Shown: positions 58,391-64,000 of the stretch, in pieces
Layout: the number at the start of each line of letters is the position of its first letter
How positions within the stretch are numbered: position 1 is the first letter of the stretch
Origin: Collybiopsis luxurians FD-317 M1
Taxonomy: Eukaryota; Basidiomycota; Agaricomycetes; Agaricales; Omphalotaceae
DNA: 64,000 bases
Assembly: GCA_000827265.1 (NCBI GenBank)
Contig: KN834762.1
Span: forward strand, 808,939-872,938
Reading direction: 5' to 3'
Notes under the pieces: model-generated
What the model was told of the DNA's origin: nothing
Databases searched by the model: none
Seen by the model: only the letters and a program-made list of their open reading frames with translations
Position numbers and translations under genes: made by a program

Positions 58391-59007
58391 GGTGAACGTT
58401 GAGGTTCAAGAAGTGAGCGCTTGAGCCCCAAGGGTTCATGAAGCGCCCAACGGTACTGACGACGGAGTCGAGCAAGAGCAATACTCAACATACAGTCGCA
58501 GACGAAATCCCACTCAGTCTCGAGTAGGGTTCAAAACCCATATTGGAGCTTATAGAACATAATATTGTTTTCTTCATTTCAGGATCGGGCTCATCGCACT
58601 AAAAATTCACCAAGAAATGGCTCCTCGCGCACGAGGGCAGGTACAATTCGACTAGATAAGTATTTGAGTCCGTAGTAGCAAAAAATCTGAGGTATACACA
58701 AGAACGATCGATATACGATAGAAGTGATAGCAATAAGCATTGATGGTACAAGTAGGGGGTATAGAGAAAATTATACAAGGAGTAATTTCGTAGGAACTAG
58801 AGCATCAAGTGAGTGGCGAAAGCCCAGAATGTAGATCAACGGCTGCAGCAAATTTGGATGGAGAGTTCGAGATGGGCAGAAGACCCATTTGGGTTTTGAC
58901 TGGCAAGGGAAAGCGAATCGTATGCAAGAAAGACATTCCGAATGAGGAGAGCGTGTTATATTAGCCAGATTCTGTGAGATTTGATATCAGGAAATTGTTA
59001 GATCGAC
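58391..59007. other. Intergenic region between HIS2 pseudogene and coiled-coil gene 2
   Basis: Diverged copy of 52876-53477. No open gene. Confidence 0.5.
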
Positions 59008-59545
59008 CTATAGGCCAAAGCCACGACCTTTAAACTTGCCTTCGAAATCCATAAGATTTTCCCGCTCACTGATAAATTGTACTTTTCTCTCTAAAAGTCG
59101 TAGACGCTTCGATGGTGGTACAAACCAATGAGATTTTCAGGCAGTGAGATACGGTTGATCGAAAACGTACTTCCTCGATGTTCTGTTCAGAATTGTTGAT
59201 TGTAAGTCAAAAATTTGGCACAAATTCTGAGAGCACCCAAGTTCTACTTACAATTGGCGGCCTGGATGTTGAAGATTGCTGGGCCTGCGGCTGTTGATCA
59301 GCGACGCAGTCGAAAATCTTTCTTTTTTTTTTGGAAGAGAACTGACCATTGTTTCCGCGAGCTTTCGTTCCCGTGCTTTCATGGCTTTGAGCAAGAGATG
59401 CGCAAACGAAGCTCGTGTCTAAAAAAGAAATAACGTTGTGGCGTCTAGGACAAGGGGGTAAGGTACTAACGACCGTTTTAATTCGCGAAGCTCGAGCCGA
59501 GTATGCCTTTTCGTATGAAGAGTCTGAAAATCGCTGACTGCTCAT
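59008..59545 (-). CDS. Small coiled-coil protein, single-unit paralogue
   Basis: About 95 aa, five exons on the minus strand: 59474-59545, 59347-59418, 59252-59284, 59171-59182 (12-nt microexon), 59008-59106. The start MSSQRFSDSSYEKAYSARAS is followed by TRASFAHLLLKAMKARERKL, AQQSSTSRPPI, NIEE and RLRLLERKVQFISERENLM, ending KFKGRGFGL. Exons 2-4 have the same lengths as those of the unit 1 gene (72, 33, 12); exon 1 is three codons longer (72 versus 63), and the C-terminal exon pair occurs once. The protein may form a coiled-coil dimer. Family and role unknown. Conservation of frame between the two genes through many substitutions supports coding. Confidence 0.65.
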
Positions 59546-60716
59546 GGTATAAAACTGATGGAGGCGCTGAGGAGGAAGAGCAAAACTCGAGAGCTCAATC
59601 TGCATCTGAGGCGTGTGAATCACATTTGCTGTTGAATTCCTAGTCAGCTTCACTCGACCTGACTGGTTCATGCTCAAATTCATCCGGGCCGAATGTCAGC
59701 CTTCGCGGCTTTTCGTCTTCGTCCACAGTTTAGAGATTGAAACAGGACTTGGCGGTGCGCCAACCATTTCTTCAACCAAGCGTATTAGCCTCTTTACAAC
59801 ACTACGTCTACTCCCATTCTTTGCTCGCTTAACACGTGCCTGAACGATTGGAGGAGATCGCCGCGAAGAAAAAAGAGTCATTCAAGGTGGTGAGTAAGCG
59901 CAACGAAATTGACGAGACGCCATAGGACACATAGCTTAGATCCTCACCTGTCCAAACCAAGGCAGATTCACTCCAATGGTGAGCCTGTAGGAAAGGCCAC
60001 CAGAAACTGTGAAGTGTCAAAGGATACGATTATTCTTCCTCGTCTCAATTCCTCTTCATTTTCTCGAGGTCAATTCTACTGTTCGGACGCATACCAAGTG
60101 ATATACGCAGCTCACCTTCCAGTGCCTTGGGCTCCTCGTAGAGGACCAGGTGGACAACATCCGAACTAGCTCGAGTACCCGAGTCTGGAGACGGTGTTGA
60201 CCATCCAAGAATTCCCGTTTAGCTCCGTTAACTTTTGCTTTCGAGTTTTACGACAATCAATCTGGACGAAGCAACGTATTCTGCTCGCTCAAGCCGTTGC
60301 TAGATCGCTGAAGCGGTTCGCGTCATTCAACATTGTATATTTGTCGAGAGAAGACTTTTGCAAGATCGGGCAGCGACGGGGAAGTGGATGGCTCCTTCAA
60401 TGACTTCACTGAATTCAGGGCTTTGCGACGATCGCTGCTTGGGGTTTTTTCTCTATCTCTGTACAAGCAATCCGAGAACGGGCCCCACGCACGACCAAAC
60501 CGACCCAAGTTTGGTTCCTCGAGAAAATTTTCATTAGAAGCGCAATCACTACTCCTCTGCAAGCGGCTGGTCAATGTTCATCAAGCCACGCCCGATGGAA
60601 GGCCGAGTCGAGGAAGAGGCGTCACTCGCGTATTACCAGGAATCTAGATTGTTTGGCGAGTTCTCCAGAAACTCGAGACGGCTCAACAGAAGATGACTCT
60701 CCAGCCGCGACTGTTA
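59546..60716. other. Region upstream of coiled-coil gene 2, with insertion
   Basis: Matches 54277-55048 except for about 0.5 kb inserted around 59995-60480. No gene or terminal repeat of the insert could be defined. Confidence 0.45.
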
Positions 60717-61690
60717 GGAATTCTCGCGAAAGGTGGAACGGGTTTCGACCTGAACTCGACCTCTGAATATTCCTCGTATCAGATATGGAATCTTTTGAGC
60801 CCCCGCAAGAGAAGTGAAGCACTGCTGTGTTCTTCACGCTTTCCATTGATACTTGGTTGTAACCATCGAGGATGTCAAGATAGCTGTTCTCGACATTGAA
60901 GACGTTATCGGATGGGCAGAGGGTCATCCCCGATCCGGCTCCTTTCTCAGTGAAGGGGGCGCGCGCCGGTCGACGTAGTCTATCACCAGTCGGAATCTTC
61001 GCAAAAGGTAGACTGAGTTTTGACTTGAGCTCCACTCTGAACATTCCTCGTATCAAATATGGATCTTTCTGAACCCTGCAAGAGAAGTGAAGTGCCACTG
61101 AGTCCTGCGCGACTGTCCTTTAGTACTTGGTTTGTATCATCGTAACCATAGAGAATGTCAAGATAGATTTTCCCGGCAGTGAAGGCGTTATTGCTCTGGC
61201 GGATGGGCGGAGAGTCATCTCTGATTCGGCTCCTTGCTCAGTGAAGAGGCCCGTCGATGTGGTCTACTTCACCGGTCGGAATCCTCGCAAAAGGTGGACC
61301 AAGTTTCAACTTAGTCTTCACTCTGAACAGTATCGGGCAGGGAGCTTTTCAAACCTCTGCAAGAGAAGTTGAGCATCGCTGGGACATTGAAGGCGCTATC
61401 GCTGCCGGAAGCCTCGCAAAGGGTGGACCGGGTCTCGGCCTAGGCTTTGCTCTGAACACCGCTCATATCGAACAGGGAGCTTTTCGAACCTCCGCAAGAG
61501 AAGTTGAGCATCGCCGGATCTTTCGCGCTGTCCTTTGTGAATCATCGTGGCCATCGAAAATGTTAAGATGACCGTCCCCAAGAAATTTTGCTGTCGCTCT
61601 GGCGGATGGCGGAGGGTCATCTCCGATCCGGCTCGTTGCTCAATGAAGAGGCTGGTCGATGTAGCCTGCATTACCTGCCGTGCAATTTCC
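60717..61690 (+). repeat. ~270-290-bp tandem repeats (four units) inside unit 2
   Basis: Units start at 60717, 60990, 61278 and 61408 with GGAA(T/G)(C/T)(C/T)TCGCAAA-type strings; the third is shortened to 130 bp. Internal marks such as GAAGTTGAGCATCGC, CATCGTAACCAT and GAAGAGGCCCGTCGATG recur. Unit 1 of the large duplication has only two copies, so the array expanded after or during duplication. Frames run through on both strands in places, but no known domain is seen. Confidence 0.75.
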
Positions 61691-64000
61691 GGTGTCCAGA
61701 GTGTTTGATCTAGCCAGTCCGAGGAAGGAACACTGTGGCCTATTTCCCAGTCACGCAATTCCGTGTCTAGAGTGCTTGATTGCTTAGTACGAGCCATTCG
61801 AAAGAATGAGCAATGGCACTCACACATCTTGACGGGTCCTTGGAAGGCGCGGTTGCATTTACTAAGGCGATATAGCTCAACAGGAGATGATGAATAAATT
61901 GTCTGTTCCCGACTTTGAGCAAATTTCGCAAGTATGAATCGATCTAGGCTTGACCGAACTTCGTCAAACAAATCGACTGCAGAGTCGAAAGAAACGAGTC
62001 GAAAGAAACGATGCGATCCAGTCTTCAAAAAAAAAACGACCCTATCTTCCATGTGAGCTCGATGTACCCATACTCGGTTCTCAAAAGGCTTCTGCTTTTG
62101 AAAGGGAGGCGAAAGGCTTTGAAGGAGGAGTGGAGTTTAAGGAGTATGTGGCACTTGCTAAACCCTTCATGTTTTCGTTATTCCTGTACAGTTTGCTCGT
62201 CTCGCTTCTACACCAAGTCGCATCCACGGGCCTTCAAAGTCGTCCGTAGACCTGGAAATTCAACGACTTGAGTGGCAGGTATAGGAAAAATTATCACGTT
62301 ACTAACTTCAACGTTCAATTGCCACAAATTCGGCCAAATTCTCACTCTACTCATGGCGATAATTAGCAAAATGGGATTGAGAATTACTTGTCGTGCGTGC
62401 ATTCTCTTTAGCTCAGCTTGGGACAGTTTCATTGACCTGCATAAACCATTTGCTTACACTCCGCCTGTTAGTACCTTCAAAGATCTAGCTTTCCGACTGG
62501 AACGATGGGGATCAGATAAAATCTACTCGACAACATTTCTAGACTGAATCGCCATACATCTTTGAAGTCTTCAGTTCCGGGGGGCAGCTACAATCTTCTT
62601 CAAAGAGCACCCGGCGAATTGGTACCTCCCGTAGGTCCTAAAGACCTTTTACTCAGCTCCAAACTAACGACTTGGAGGGCGGAAGGGCTTCCACTGCAGG
62701 TCGAGAAAGAATTTCTTGAGCTGAATCTTCTTTCTCGCCGAAATGATCTCGGGTCCTCAGCCGCTGCCTTCCTCCTATGATCCTTCATCTCACAAGGAAG
62801 ACGAGCAAGCTACACCTATGCGAATATACAATATTATCTCGCCTTTTCATCCACCAAGTTGCCCCTCGAACAGTGGTCATCCGACACGCCTCCATCTCCG
62901 ATTTGGTCCTACCTGGAAAAAACTCGAATATTCGCTTTCCAAAGTCGCTAAGCTGGACATGCCGGCTCGGACAGTATCGCCCCCTCCCAGTTCCAGGCAC
63001 TTTGTGCTGAGGAATAGTCGGACGAACGCTCTCGGTTTTCGGCCTGTTGGTTCTCGAGGAGAAGAATGGAAAGGAACATTACTTGCCAGCCAAGAGAGGC
63101 GTTTCGGTTTTTGTTTGCCGGTCTTTTGCCATGCTCCTCTGTTTTTCCTTACCTTTTCCGCCACGAGCAAATCGAAGCCTCCGATTTTCACTAGATCACG
63201 GAGGTTGTCCGAAGTCCGCGAAAGTGGATGAACAGACTGAATATTCGAAACCATGAATTTCTAAAAATTCGAGGCGGCTCAGATTATCAGTCTTAACAGC
63301 AACGAAGCCAATCAATTGTCTATCGGCACAAGTCCTATATTTTCAATTTATTCTTTTCAAATTGTTAATTATGGGTTGCGCCAGCTCCTCGGCACGGACG
63401 AGGCGTTGGCTCACACATGAGGCTTACTCCTTGAGATAGGACAATTGACACGACGATAACGGTCTCACCGGCAATTTAACGAAGATCTGCAGAATGATCT
63501 GGGGGGAAAAATTTTGAGCAAATGAATACAGCGAAAGCCTCCATCCTTGATCACGCTGTCGAAAGTAAGTCGGGAAATGGGGTAGCTTCGAGGTGAGGCG
63601 AATCTTGAGGGTTCTTGCCAAGCGTCAACGAACCGGATAGAAGGTTGTGTGTAGTCAGCTGTTCTTCACCTTGATCCAACCTTGGCCCAAAGCAAGTTCA
63701 AAGTGCACTTTGATGGTTAGAAACTGAAGTCCCTTATACTGCCCTTATAAGGCTGAACAGAGTTACTTCTTTAGACAACCATTTTAAGCATGTCAAAGTT
63801 AAGATCCTGTGAAACGTACTTATGAAGATATGGAAGTCAGGTTCGGGGAAAGAATTTTACTCTCACTTTCACCGACTAGAATGTACGATTCGGCGCCTAA
63901 TTGTTGAGTGGCGCTATTCCCGCGTGCTTACGGCCAACATACGGCTGCTCCTGACCTCCATGTTCTTTCGCGCTCTGCAACTGTCCACCAGGACAGCTAG
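61691..64000. other. Right end of window, no gene recognised
   Basis: Diverged copy of 55541-57741 until about 63892, then unique sequence to the edge. The longest plus frame (62743-63231) is broken in the other unit. No gene can be supported. Confidence 0.45.

Larger units (their letters stand above)
57742..63892. repeat. Large tandem duplication, unit 2
   Basis: Second copy of 52211-57741, longer by about 0.6 kb owing to an insertion near 60000-60480 and extra ~270-bp repeats. The right end near 63892 (CCGACTAG) corresponds to 57741 (GCGACTAG). Confidence 0.82.

Noticed and set aside
62743..63231. 162-codon plus-strand ORF near the right edge
   Set aside because: The matching region at 56626-56814 is shifted and stopped, and no domain was seen.

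Overview
This is a eukaryotic nuclear window. Genes are short and intron-rich (introns mostly 45-65 nt, GT-AG with several GC-AG). The gene content (STE24 protease, ERK-type MAPK, Argonaute, adenylate-forming reductase, SulP/Vsb1 transporter, Gvp36-like BAR protein, HIS2, Kish, M43 protease) together with Agaricomycete-type orphan families points to a mushroom-forming basidiomycete (Agaricomycetes). The species cannot be named from the sequence alone. I rebuilt all gene models by joining exons by eye; each multi-exon model given as complete sums to a multiple of three.

Layout. 0-4 kb: 3' end of STE24 (CAAX protease), an ERK-type MAP kinase, and a SigF-like NTF2-like protein. 4-8 kb (minus strand): two tandem NAD(P)-binding epimerase-type genes separated by a decayed copy of the 3' end of the neighbouring M43 metalloprotease. 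8.9-12.4 kb: a full-length Argonaute. 12.7-18.4 kb: an F-box-like protein, a small protein made of two exon-encoded repeats, a kinase-like protein and a SAM methyltransferase. 18.6-24.8 kb: two copies of a short-chain dehydrogenase gene plus flanks, surrounding a mobile-element graveyard (10-bp minisatellites, a 644-bp TA-flanked inverted-repeat element, a Harbinger-type transposase relic). 25.6-28.4 kb: a tandem array (2 full copies and 1 fragment) of an orphan basic-tailed protein. 28.8 kb: an intron-containing tRNA-Gly(CCC). 29.2 kb: Kish. 30.4-34.5 kb: an A-T-R adenylate-forming reductase. 35.3-40.8 kb: a Vsb1-like SulP transporter with STAS and cyclic-nucleotide-binding-like domains. 41-43 kb: an orphan disordered protein and a zinc-finger relic. 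44.1-48.1 kb: tandem pair of multi-pass membrane proteins. 48.9-51.6 kb: a Gvp36-like BAR protein and a divergent phytanoyl-CoA-dioxygenase-like gene. 51.8-63.9 kb: histidinol-phosphatase (HIS2) and a small coiled-coil gene, with a head-to-tail 5.5-6.2 kb duplication carrying a broken HIS2, a second coiled-coil gene and expanded ~270-bp repeats.

The strongest theme is repeated local duplication at many scales: whole genes, gene blocks, exons inside genes and minisatellites inside a coding region. I do not see a single operon-like novel system. The best candidates for undescribed biology are the exon-duplicated small proteins (14.2-14.9 kb, 53.5-54.3 kb, 59.0-59.5 kb), the orphan tandem array at 25.7-28.3 kb and the tandem membrane-protein pair. 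Functions for these are unknown.
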